Assembly: GCF_001418105.1 (NCBI RefSeq) | Contig: NZ_LIQI01000027.1 | Span: forward strand, 434,001-498,000 | Length of the DNA stretch: 64,000 nt | Origin: Lacinutrix himadriensis | Lineage (GTDB): Bacteria > Bacteroidota > Bacteroidia > Flavobacteriales > Flavobacteriaceae | Reading direction: 5' to 3' | In this document: positions 54,061 to 62,576 of the stretch, piece by piece | Numbering within the stretch: position 1 is the stretch's first letter | Layout of the letters: each line of letters starts with the position of its first letter | Notes under the pieces: generated by a model | The model's input: the letters and a program-made list of their open reading frames with translations, nothing else | The model's database searches: none | What the model was told of the DNA's origin: nothing | Translations under genes and position numbers: made by a program

Positions 54061-56505
54061 ATGAAAGTACTAAAATTTGGAGGAACCTCTGTAGGAAGTT
54101 CAAAAAACATAAACAAAGTAATTAGCATTTTAGAAGACTATTCTAAAAATGACTCAATAATATGTGTAGTTTCTGCGGTTGGTGGTATTACCGATAAGTT
54201 ATTAAAAGCTGGAGCATTAGCTAATAATAAAGATCAAGCATATACTAAGGAATTTGAAGCGATTCAAAAAGCACATTTCAGTATTATTTCTGAATTAATT
54301 CCGAAGCAAAACAAAGCGGTTTTAAGTCAAGCTGAAAAAACGCTAGAAGATTTAAAAAGCCTATTAGATGGTATTTATTTAATTAACGAATTATCCCCTA
54401 AAACATCCGATAAATTGGTGAGTTTTGGGGAGTTATTATCTTCTTTTATTATTGCCGAAACTTTAAAAAGTAGAAGTATTAATGCCGAATTAAAAAATAG
54501 TCAAGAGTTAGTGGTTACCAATTCTAATTTCACAAAAGCGGAAGTAGAATACGAAACAACAAACAAAAACATTAAAGATTATTTTAATAAAGCAAATCAG
54601 AAAATAACCATACTTCCTGGTTTTGTTTCTAAATCCAAATTAGGAGAAATCACAACACTTGGTCGTGGTGGTTCCGACTTTACAGCAGCTATAATTGCTG
54701 CCGCTTTACAAGTAAAACAGTTAGAAATCTGGACAGACGTTAGTGGTATGTATACTGCAAATCCAAAGTTGGTAAAACAAGCGTTTCCAATTGATCAAAT
54801 TTCATATCAAGAAGCTATGGAATTATCCCATTTTGGTGCAAAAGTTTTATATCCTCCAACGGTGCAGCCTGTTTTAAACTTAGACATTCCAATTCATATT
54901 AAAAATACCTTAAAACCAGAAGAAACTGGTACTGTTATTTCTAAAGCAGCATCTACTGGAAAATCGCCAATTAAAGGAATAAGCCATATTAGTAATATTG
55001 CTTTACTAACCCTGGAAGGAAGTGGAATGATTGGTATTCCTGGTTTTTCTAAACGTTTATTTGAAACACTATCACAAGAAAAAATAAACATCATATTAAG
55101 TACACAAGCATCCTCAGAACATTCTATATGTTTAGGTATCGATACTAAAGATGCAGATCTTGCAAAAGAAACTATTGACGCAGCTTTTGAAAACGAAATT
55201 TCACTGCATAAAATTGAACCCTTAATTGTCGAAAAAGATTTATCTATTATCGCTCTTGTTGGAGACAATATGAAAAATCATCAAGGTATTAGCGGAAAAA
55301 TGTTTAGTACACTTGGTAAAAATAATATCAATATTAGAGCAATCGCGCAAGGTGCTTCCGAAAAAAACATCTCTGCTGTAATTGCAGATAAAGATGTAAA
55401 AAAAGCATTAAACACATTACATGAACGCTTTTTTGAAGAAAACACAAAACAACTAAATGTGTTTATTACCGGTGTTGGTAATGTTGGCGAAAAGTTAATT
55501 GATCAAATACTACAACAACGTACGTATTTAAAAAAGAATCTTAAAATTGATGTAAGAATTGTTGGAATGGCAAATTCCAAAAAAATGATCTTTAACGAAA
55601 AAGGTATCGATTTAAACAATTGGACTTCGCAGTTTCATCATGCAGAAACTTCTAGTTTACAAGGTTTTTTAAACAAAGTAATTGCACTTAATTTACGTAA
55701 CAGTATTTTTGTGGATATAACTGCAAACGAAGCGGTTTCTAAACTTTATGCCGACTATTTAAAAAATAGTATTGCGGTAGTTGCATGTAATAAAATTGCA
55801 TGTTCTAGCACCTATGAAAGCTATAAAAACCTTCAAGATTTATCTCTTAAATATAATGCTCCTTTTTTATATGAGACAAATGTTGGTGCAGGATTACCAA
55901 TAATCAATACCTTAAAAAACCTAGTAGCTTCGGGAGATAAAGTAACCAGTATTCAAGCGGTTTTATCTGGAAGTTTAAATTTTGTCTTTAATAATTTTAG
56001 CGACAAAAGAAACTTTCATGACACGGTAAAGCAAGCGCAATTTGAAGGCTATACAGAACCAGATCCTAGAATCGATTTAAGCGGAATTGATGTAGCCAGA
56101 AAAATATTAATTCTTGCTCGTGAGAATGGCGGAGAAATGGAAATTGAAGATATTAAAAACGATTCCTTTTTAACCAAAGAAAACTTAGAAAGCGGATCTG
56201 TTGACGATTTTTACGAAACACTAATAAAAGACGAAGCACATTTTCAAAAACTATATGCTTCCGCGAAAGCGAATGACTGTCAGTTAAAATATGTTGCAGA
56301 ATTTAAAAATGGAAAAGCAAAAGTTGGTTTAAAGGAAATTCCAGAAGGCCATCCTTTTTATAACTTAGAAGGAAAAGATAATATTGTAATGTTTTATACA
56401 GAACGCTATCCAGAACAACCTTTAATCGTTAAAGGTGCTGGAGCTGGAGCAGATGTTACTGCCTCTGGTCTATTTGCAGATATTATTCAAATTGCTAATA
56501 AATAA
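54061..56505 (+). CDS. thrA: Bifunctional aspartate kinase / homoserine dehydrogenase
   Basis: An 814-residue fusion enzyme. The aspartate kinase domain (about 1-290) begins with KFGGTSVGSSKNI. Two regulatory ACT domains (about 305-455) follow and probably bind threonine. The homoserine dehydrogenase domain (about 465-810) starts with the NAD(P)-binding motif FITGVGNVGEKL and continues with FVDITANEAVS and GADVTASGLFADI. It makes aspartyl phosphate and homoserine, two steps shared by threonine and methionine synthesis. It is the first gene of thrA-thrB-thrC. The full length and order match the Gram-negative ThrA type. The spacer to thrB holds an interspersed repeat. Confidence 0.97.
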   Translation: MKVLKFGGTSVGSSKNINKVISILEDYSKNDSIICVVSAVGGITDKLLKAGALANNKDQAYTKEFEAIQKAHFSIISELIPKQNKAVLSQAEKTLEDLKSLLDGIYLINELSPKTSDKLVSFGELLSSFIIAETLKSRSINAELKNSQELVVTNSNFTKAEVEYETTNKNIKDYFNKANQKITILPGFVSKSKLGEITTLGRGGSDFTAAIIAAALQVKQLEIWTDVSGMYTANPKLVKQAFPIDQISYQEAMELSHFGAKVLYPPTVQPVLNLDIPIHIKNTLKPEETGTVISKAASTGKSPIKGISHISNIALLTLEGSGMIGIPGFSKRLFETLSQEKINIILSTQASSEHSICLGIDTKDADLAKETIDAAFENEISLHKIEPLIVEKDLSIIALVGDNMKNHQGISGKMFSTLGKNNINIRAIAQGASEKNISAVIADKDVKKALNTLHERFFEENTKQLNVFITGVGNVGEKLIDQILQQRTYLKKNLKIDVRIVGMANSKKMIFNEKGIDLNNWTSQFHHAETSSLQGFLNKVIALNLRNSIFVDITANEAVSKLYADYLKNSIAVVACNKIACSSTYESYKNLQDLSLKYNAPFLYETNVGAGLPIINTLKNLVASGDKVTSIQAVLSGSLNFVFNNFSDKRNFHDTVKQAQFEGYTEPDPRIDLSGIDVARKILILARENGGEMEIEDIKNDSFLTKENLESGSVDDFYETLIKDEAHFQKLYASAKANDCQLKYVAEFKNGKAKVGLKEIPEGHPFYNLEGKDNIVMFYTERYPEQPLIVKGAGAGADVTASGLFADIIQIANK

Positions 56506-56506
56506 G

Positions 56507-56630
56507 TGAACTGTGTTCAGTAGCAGTAAACAGTGCTTACGCAAACGTAAAATAAATGCTTTCCTGGAAGGTTTTAAAAACCTGGTTGGTATCAATTAAA
56601 AGATTTCCGCTTTCGCGGAAATGAAAAAAT
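56507..56630 (+). repeat. Composite interspersed repeat between thrA and thrB
   Basis: The spacer has the same parts as the repeat before ridA: a GTTCAGTAGCAGT motif, the inverted repeat AGGTTTTAAAAACCT, and AGATTTCCGCTTTCGCGGAA followed by ATGAAAAAATAA, ending about 12 bases before the thrB ATG. The TTTCCGC/GCGGAAA arms form a perfect hairpin. Confidence 0.65.
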
Positions 56631-56642
56631 AATGTTTTTTTA

Positions 56643-57563
56643 ATGAATCAAATAAAAATATTTTCACCTGCAACAGTAGCAAACGTTTCTTGCGGATTTG
56701 ATGTACTAGGCTTTTGCTTAGATACCGTTGGCGATGAAATGATTATAAAAAAAACGGTAGAAAAAGGAATCAAAATAACCAAAATTGAAGGTTTTGATTT
56801 ACCATTAGAAACTAAAAAAAATGTTGCAGGAGTTGCTGCATTAGCGATATATAATGATGCCAATCCAGATTGCGGATTTGAAATAGAAATCTACAAAAAA
56901 ATCAAACCTGGAAGTGGTATTGGTAGTAGTTCTGCTAGTGCTTCTGGAGCTGTTTTTGCTATTAATGAATTATTAGGAAATCCATATAATAAAACACAAC
57001 TTTCTAACTTTGCCATGAAAGGTGAAGCGGTTGCAAGTGGTAGCGAACATGCAGATAATATTGCTCCTGGAATTTTTGGTGGTTTTACTTTAGTAAAGAG
57101 TAATCAACCTTTACAAATACTAGAATTACCTACGCCATCTAACTTATATGCGACTTTAATTCATCCGCAAATAGAAGTTAAAACTTCTGAAGCTAGAAGT
57201 ATTTTACCTAAAAACGTACCCATGCAAGATGCCATTACACAATGGTCTAATGTTGGTAGTTTGGTACATGCTTTACATACCAACGACTATAATTTATTAG
57301 GAGATTCTTTACAAGATGTTATTGTAGAACCTTATAGAAGTAAACTCATTCCGCATTATGATGAAGTTAAAGAAGCTGCTATTAATAATGGCGCTTTAGG
57401 TTGTGGAATTTCTGGTTCCGGACCTTCTATTTTTTCCTTATCGGAAGGCATAGAAACTGCGAAAAAAGTAGAAAAAGCAATACAAGAAGTATATGGTACA
57501 ACAGGAATTGAATTTTATACATTCACTTCTAAAATTAATGCAGAAGGAATAAGAATACTTTAG
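56643..57563 (+). CDS. thrB: Homoserine kinase
   Basis: A 306-residue GHMP-family kinase of normal length. The phosphate-binding loop is PGSGIGSSSASASGAVFA (about residues 91-108), the N-terminal motif is FSPATVANVSCGFDVLGF, and the C-terminal motif GCGISGSGPSIFSLSEG is typical. It phosphorylates homoserine to O-phosphohomoserine, the threonine synthase substrate. It lies between thrA and thrC in the same direction. An interspersed hairpin repeat directly precedes its start and another lies before thrC, so transcript stability or translation of the operon may differ between genes. Confidence 0.96.
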   Translation: MNQIKIFSPATVANVSCGFDVLGFCLDTVGDEMIIKKTVEKGIKITKIEGFDLPLETKKNVAGVAALAIYNDANPDCGFEIEIYKKIKPGSGIGSSSASASGAVFAINELLGNPYNKTQLSNFAMKGEAVASGSEHADNIAPGIFGGFTLVKSNQPLQILELPTPSNLYATLIHPQIEVKTSEARSILPKNVPMQDAITQWSNVGSLVHALHTNDYNLLGDSLQDVIVEPYRSKLIPHYDEVKEAAINNGALGCGISGSGPSIFSLSEGIETAKKVEKAIQEVYGTTGIEFYTFTSKINAEGIRIL

Positions 57564-57597
57564 ACGGAAGGATAAAAGAAAACGAATAAAACAAGAT

Positions 57598-57656
57598 TAG
57601 TCTTCGACAAGCTCAGACTGACAATAAATTAAAACATTGCAAAGTTGCAATGACAT
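57598..57656. repeat. Interspersed hairpin repeats between thrB and thrC
   Basis: AGTCT(TCGACAAGCTC)AGACT at about 57599-57619 and CATTGC(AAAGTT)GCAATG at 57635-57652 are two small hairpins, of the GTCTTCGACAAGCTCAGACT kind that is dispersed in many flavobacterial genomes. Confidence 0.6.
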
Positions 57657-57672
57657 TATAAATAATAAACAA

Positions 57673-58968
57673 ATGAACTATTATAGTCTAAACCATAAAG
57701 CACCAAACACATCTTTTAAAGATGCAGTTATAAAAGGATTAGCTCCAGATAGAGGATTATATTTTCCAGAAAGCATTACCCCTTTACCAAAGTCTTTTTT
57801 TGATAATATAGATAACTTATCCAATTCTGAAATAGCATTTACAGCAATAAAGCAATTTGTATCTCCAGAAATTCCGGAGGACGTTTTAAAAACAATAGTG
57901 GAAGAAACACTTTCTTTTGATTTTCCTGTAGTACAATTAAACGATCATATTTCTACTTTAGAATTATTTCATGGCCCAACCATGGCTTTTAAAGATGTTG
58001 GCGCACGATTTATGGCTAGATGTCTAGGTTATTTCAACCAAGATAACACGAACGAAGTAACTGTTTTAGTAGCCACTTCTGGAGATACTGGAGGTGCTGT
58101 TGCAAACGGTTTTTTAGGTGTTAAAGGTGTGAATGTAGTCATTTTATATCCTTCCGGAAAAGTAAGTGATATACAAGAAATGCAACTTACAACCCTTGGA
58201 CAAAACATAAGAGCTTTAGAAGTGGATGGTGTTTTCGACGATTGTCAAGACATGGTAAAACGTGCTTTTTTAGATGAAGAACTAACTAGTAAAATGCAGT
58301 TAACTTCAGCAAATTCGATTAATGTTGCCCGTTGGTTGCCGCAATTATTCTACTTTATGTTTGCCTATAAGCAATTGCATAAAACACATAAAGACATTGT
58401 TTTTTCGGTACCTAGTGGAAACTTCGGAAATGTTTGCGCAGGAATGATGGCACAACAATTAGGTTTACCTATAAAACATTTTGTAGCTTCTAATAATGAA
58501 AATAACGTTGTTACCAATTATCTTAAAACCGAAGAATACAACCCGAAAGCATCTGTACAAACTATCAGTAATGCGATGGATGTTGGTAACCCAAGTAACT
58601 TTATTCGTATTCAAGAAATCTATAAAAACAACTTCGATAGCTTAAAAGACAATCTTTCTTCTTACAGTTTTTCTGATGCAGCAACTAAAGAAGCGATGTT
58701 AGAAATTTATAACAATTATAACTATGTTGCAGATCCGCATGGCGCTGTTGGTTATTTAGGTTGTAAAGCATATTTAAAGGAAAACCCGAATGCACATACT
58801 GTATTTTTAGAAACAGCACATCCAACTAAATTTTTAGATGTTGTAGAAGAAGTTATACCTCAAAAGCAAGAATTACCAGAACAAATTCAGGCGGTAATGG
58901 GTAAAACAAAAGTAGCCACCAAAATTGGCAGCTACGAAGGTTTAAAATCTTTCTTATTAAAAGGCTAA
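57673..58968 (+). CDS. thrC: Threonine synthase
   Basis: A 431-residue PLP enzyme from the ATG at 57673 (MNYYSLNHKAPNTSFKDAV); a start at 57637 lies inside the repeat-containing spacer. The PLP lysine is in FHGPTMAFKDVGARFM, the phosphate-binding motif is VATSGDTGGAVANGF, and SVPSGNFGNVCAG and NAMDVGNPSNF are family motifs. It converts O-phosphohomoserine to threonine and completes the operon pathway. Its stop codon directly abuts the stop of the convergent NAD(P)-binding gene (TAATTA at 58966-58971), with no spacer. Confidence 0.97.
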   Translation: MNYYSLNHKAPNTSFKDAVIKGLAPDRGLYFPESITPLPKSFFDNIDNLSNSEIAFTAIKQFVSPEIPEDVLKTIVEETLSFDFPVVQLNDHISTLELFHGPTMAFKDVGARFMARCLGYFNQDNTNEVTVLVATSGDTGGAVANGFLGVKGVNVVILYPSGKVSDIQEMQLTTLGQNIRALEVDGVFDDCQDMVKRAFLDEELTSKMQLTSANSINVARWLPQLFYFMFAYKQLHKTHKDIVFSVPSGNFGNVCAGMMAQQLGLPIKHFVASNNENNVVTNYLKTEEYNPKASVQTISNAMDVGNPSNFIRIQEIYKNNFDSLKDNLSSYSFSDAATKEAMLEIYNNYNYVADPHGAVGYLGCKAYLKENPNAHTVFLETAHPTKFLDVVEEVIPQKQELPEQIQAVMGKTKVATKIGSYEGLKSFLLKG

Positions 58969-59619
58969 TTACGCTTTAACAGAAGACATTTTATTTAAGG
59001 CTTCACCAATTTGTGTGTGGCCTTTTATGATTTCAAAAGTGACATTATTTGCAACGTCGTCATTAAGTGTTTCTACTAATGTTTGTGCAACATCATTTCT
59101 ACTTATTTCTCCTCTGGTATGTAATTTTTCTTCCAGCGTTATTGCGTTCGTTAATTCGCCATTTGTTAATGATCCTGGTCTAACAATTGCATAATTTAAT
59201 CCGCTAGATTTTAGATATACATCGGCATTATGTTTTGCTTTCAAATAGTCTTGAAGCTGTTCTACTTTTTCTGGTTGGTCTGCTCCCATAGAACTAAGCA
59301 TCACAAACTTTTTTACTCCGTTTTTATTAGAAGCATCTATTAATCGCTTTGCTCCTTCTTGATCTACTTCAACTACTTTCTTACCACCAGAACCAGCAGC
59401 AAATAATACTTTATCTATTCTTTTAGAATCCTTAAATACATGAGAAACATCTTCTTCCAAATCCCCTAAAACCGTATCTATATTTTTTGCTTTAAAATAC
59501 GCTTGTTGTTCCTCTTTTCTAACCATTGCTATCGGGTTAAAATATTGAGATTCATTTAAAAAATCAACTATTTTCTTTCCTGTAGTGCCATTTGCACCTG
59601 CTACTAAAATATTTTCCAT
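58969..59619 (-). CDS. NAD(P)-binding protein of the atypical SDR family
   Basis: A 216-residue Rossmann-fold protein. The N-terminal nucleotide motif is VAGANGTTGKKIVDFL, and a middle motif, FVMLSSMGADQPEK, with KHNADVYLKSSGLNYAIVRPGSL fits the YwnB/SDR5-like NAD(P)H-binding family (NmrA-like). No clear catalytic Tyr-Lys pair of classical SDRs is seen. It may act as a redox sensor or reductase; the substrate is unknown. It is convergent with thrC, with directly touching stop codons. Confidence 0.88.
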   Translation of the reverse strand: MENILVAGANGTTGKKIVDFLNESQYFNPIAMVRKEEQQAYFKAKNIDTVLGDLEEDVSHVFKDSKRIDKVLFAAGSGGKKVVEVDQEGAKRLIDASNKNGVKKFVMLSSMGADQPEKVEQLQDYLKAKHNADVYLKSSGLNYAIVRPGSLTNGELTNAITLEEKLHTRGEISRNDVAQTLVETLNDDVANNVTFEIIKGHTQIGEALNKMSSVKA

Positions 59620-59808
59620 ACTTTAACTTATCCATAAAAAGAACATAAACCAAGAAAATTAGCTCCTTTAACTTAAGTTTAATATCCTTTAATAAAATTT
59701 TTATATTTGGTAAAATTCGATTCGATATAACTTCTGCATTATTTACATCTCTATTACATTTGAAACGCATATTCTTTTATTTCAACAAAACATCTACTTC
59801 TTTTTCAA

Positions 59809-59816
59809 TACTTTTG
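59809..59816 (+). promoter_or_regulatory. -7 promoter element for the DUF1853 gene
   Basis: TACTTTTG matches TAnnTTTG exactly and lies about 40 bases before the ATG at 59857. No -33 TTG is visible. Confidence 0.4.
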
Positions 59817-59856
59817 CTAGACAAGAAATAAGATTCAAAAAGCATTTTTAATATAG

Positions 59857-60657
59857 ATGAAAGACATAACATTACAATATTTAGGTTTTCTTAATACACC
59901 AAATTTGTGGTTAAATACTTCCGATTTAAAAATGCAACAATGGAACCTTTCTAATACCGTTACTAATTTTATCCCTTCCGAAAATCATAAATTAAGACTT
60001 GGTAAATTAGTAGAACGTTTTGTTAGTCGGCAATTAAAACAAGACGATACCGTTTCTATTTTAGTCGAAAATATTCAGATACAAAAAGATAAAATTACTA
60101 TTGGTGAAATAGATTGTCTTCTTAAAAAGGATGAAAAACCCATTCATTTAGAAATAGTTTATAAGTTTTATTTGTATGATGCAACCGTCGGAACTACCGA
60201 AATAGACCATTGGATTGGTCCGAATAGAAAAGATAGTCTTGTACAAAAATTAGCCAAGCTAGAAGAAAAGCAATTACCACTACTCTATCATAATTGCACA
60301 AAGCCTGTACTAGAAAAATTAGATGTACAAGTAGAAGAAATCCAACAACAAGTATGTTTTAAAGCACAATTATTTGTTCCTTTTCATAACCAAAACATTC
60401 CTTTTAAAGCTATTAATTCCTCTTGCGTTAAAGGTTTTTATATGTCCCAAAAGGAACTTCAACAATTTGAAGATTGTACCTTCTTTATTCCTGAAAAACG
60501 AGATTGGCTAATCGATATTCCAACACATAATCTGTGGCAATCTTACCTCTCTTTTTTAGAAGCATTAAAACCACTTTTAAATCAAGAAAAAGCACCGTTA
60601 TGTTGGATGAAAAAACCAAATGGAGAAACCACAAAATGCTTTGTTGTTTGGTGGTAA
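59857..60657 (+). CDS. DUF1853 family protein
   Basis: A 266-residue cytoplasmic protein matching the pattern of DUF1853: LRLGKLVERFVSRQL near residue 47, IGEIDCLLKKDEKPIHLEIVYKF (about 82-104) and DHWIGPNRKDSLVQKLAKL (about 116-135). The arrangement Asp86, Glu99, Lys103 in adjacent strands recalls PD-(D/E)XK nuclease-like folds, so a nuclease-related role is possible but unproven. It has its own -7 element and no clear operon partner. Function is unknown. Confidence 0.8.
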   Translation: MKDITLQYLGFLNTPNLWLNTSDLKMQQWNLSNTVTNFIPSENHKLRLGKLVERFVSRQLKQDDTVSILVENIQIQKDKITIGEIDCLLKKDEKPIHLEIVYKFYLYDATVGTTEIDHWIGPNRKDSLVQKLAKLEEKQLPLLYHNCTKPVLEKLDVQVEEIQQQVCFKAQLFVPFHNQNIPFKAINSSCVKGFYMSQKELQQFEDCTFFIPEKRDWLIDIPTHNLWQSYLSFLEALKPLLNQEKAPLCWMKKPNGETTKCFVVWW

Positions 60658-60791
60658 AATTATAGTGTTTTATACGTCTATTCAATAAATTGAAATTACA
60701 TCGAAAATTAGCAGAAGTTAAGTGCTCCTTTTTTATGGATTTTTAGAGAACTAACAGTATCTTTATTTTTTGATTTAAAAAAGAAAAATGC

Positions 60792-62252
60792 ATGAATTTA
60801 ACGATTGAAAATATACTATTAGTTGGCTCTTTATTACTCCTTATCAGCATTTTTGCAGGTAAAACTTCCTATAAGTTTGGTGTTCCTACTTTATTACTGT
60901 TTTTAGGAATAGGAATGCTAGCAGGATCCGACGGTATTGGAGGGATTCGTTTTGACGATCCTAAACTTGCGCAATTTATTGGTATTGTATCGCTAAATTT
61001 TATACTATTTTCTGGAGGACTCGACACCAATTGGAAAGCTGTAAAACCTATTCTTCGAGAAGGAATTGCATTATCCACATTAGGGGTTTTTTTAACCGCA
61101 ATTTCTCTTGGTACTTTTGTATATTTTGTTACCGATTTTACCATTTATGAAAGTCTATTATTAGGTTCCATTGTATCTTCTACAGATGCAGCAGCTGTAT
61201 TTTCCATTCTTCGTTCTAAAAGTCTTGCGTTAAGAACCAATTTAAGACCCACTTTAGAGTTAGAAAGCGGAAGTAATGACCCAATGGCTTATGTACTTAC
61301 TTTAGCCTTTTTAACCTTAGTTATTAATCAAGACAAAAGTTTTCTATCTATTATTCCTTTGTTTTTACAACAAATGATTTTTGGTGGTATTTTAGGAATA
61401 GCCTTTGGTGTTATTAGTAAATATATAATCAACAAAATAAAACTAGACTTTGAAGGGCTCTATCCTGTTTTAGTAATTGCCTTAATGTTTATCACTTTTT
61501 CTGCTACCGATTTTGTAGGAGGAAATGGATTTCTCTCCATTTATATCTGTGCTGTTTATTTAGGAAACCAAGACCTAATCCACAAAAAAACAATCTTAAA
61601 AATGTTTGATGGATTAGCTTGGCTAATGCAAATTGTGCTATTCCTTACGCTTGGATTACTCGTTTTCCCTTCTGAAATCATTCCATATATGGGGATCGGC
61701 TTACTTATTTCCATTTTCTTAATCCTTGTTGCTAGACCTATAGGAGTATTTATAAGTCTTATGTTTTTTAAAATGAAAATGAAAAGAAGGTTTTACATTT
61801 CGTGGGTTGGTTTACGTGGAGCGGTTCCAATTGTGTTTGCTACCTATCCCCTTTTGGCGGGAATTGACAAAGCACACATGATTTTTAATATTGTATTTTT
61901 CATTTCGGTTACTTCTATTTTAATTCAAGGAACCACACTTTCTATCGTTGCAAAATGGCTAGGTGTAGGATTACCAGAAACACAAAAGAAATTTACAGAT
62001 ACCGATTTGCTCCTTACGGAAAACCCTAAAGCCGAAATGAAAGAACTTATCATTACTAAAGAATGCTTTGCGGTAGATAAGAAAATTATAGAATTGGGCT
62101 TTCCTAAAAATGCAATAATAGCTATGATTAAAAGAGGTGAAAGTTATATCATTCCAAACGGCTTAACTACAGTAGAAGTTAATGACACCTTAATTGTATT
62201 AGCAGACAGACCTGAAGTTTTTGACGAAGTCCACAAAACACTTACCAAATAA
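60792..62252 (+). CDS. Potassium/proton antiporter (CPA1 family) with TrkA-C domain
   Basis: A 486-residue membrane protein with about 12 helices over residues 5-385, including conserved phrases GSIVSSTDAAAVFSILRS and ESGSNDPMAYVLT, which carry the acidic ion-binding residues of CPA1 antiporters, and WVGLRGAVPIVFATYPLL. The C-terminal part (about 405-486: KELIITKECFAVDKKIIELGF ... TLIVLADRPEVF) is a TrkA-C/RCK_C ligand-binding domain, as in NhaP2/CvrA-type K+/H+ antiporters. It exports K+ in exchange for protons; RCK_C domains often bind nucleotides or c-di-AMP, which would fit with the 7TM-HD phosphodiesterase upstream in the window (inference). A terminator follows. Confidence 0.9.
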   Translation: MNLTIENILLVGSLLLLISIFAGKTSYKFGVPTLLLFLGIGMLAGSDGIGGIRFDDPKLAQFIGIVSLNFILFSGGLDTNWKAVKPILREGIALSTLGVFLTAISLGTFVYFVTDFTIYESLLLGSIVSSTDAAAVFSILRSKSLALRTNLRPTLELESGSNDPMAYVLTLAFLTLVINQDKSFLSIIPLFLQQMIFGGILGIAFGVISKYIINKIKLDFEGLYPVLVIALMFITFSATDFVGGNGFLSIYICAVYLGNQDLIHKKTILKMFDGLAWLMQIVLFLTLGLLVFPSEIIPYMGIGLLISIFLILVARPIGVFISLMFFKMKMKRRFYISWVGLRGAVPIVFATYPLLAGIDKAHMIFNIVFFISVTSILIQGTTLSIVAKWLGVGLPETQKKFTDTDLLLTENPKAEMKELIITKECFAVDKKIIELGFPKNAIIAMIKRGESYIIPNGLTTVEVNDTLIVLADRPEVFDEVHKTLTK

Positions 62253-62312
62253 AAAACGCTAACAGCCTTTTATAAAACACTTAGACAATATATTTTTTTG
62301 AAGAAACCTGTT

Positions 62313-62347
62313 TAAGGTCTAATTCTTCTTGTTAGACCTTTTTTTTA
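62313..62347 (+). terminator. Intrinsic terminator after the antiporter
   Basis: AAGGTCTAA pairs with TTAGACCTT across a 9-base loop, followed by TTTTTT. It lies about 60 bases after the antiporter stop. Confidence 0.82.
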
Positions 62348-62576
62348 CTTCTTCCATATAAATGGAATTAGAAGGCGATTTGCTTTGCGGAAAAATAAAA
62401 ACTTGTCTTTATCAAAAAAAATAACGAACTTCAAACTTAATTGAATGGATGCTAGTTAATTACGCTGTCACAATTAAAATATTTCCTAGTATAAATTGTC
62501 TGCTGTATTTACATCAACCTTGCCAATCGTAATAATTCGTTTGGAATAAAGATTACATCCTTCTAAATGTAAAACT
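62348..62576. other. Non-coding spacer before the dipeptidase gene
   Basis: The rest of the 324-base gap between the antiporter and the dipeptidase has no coding frame, no known RNA pattern and no exact TAnnTTTG element. It is AT-rich; a weak TTCCATATAAATGGAA palindrome lies near 62355. Confidence 0.45.

Noticed and set aside
59564-59770. Minus-strand open frame of 68 residues overlapping the start of the NAD(P)-binding gene
   Set aside because: It is out of frame with the Rossmann protein, has a random-looking composition and extends through an AT-rich spacer.
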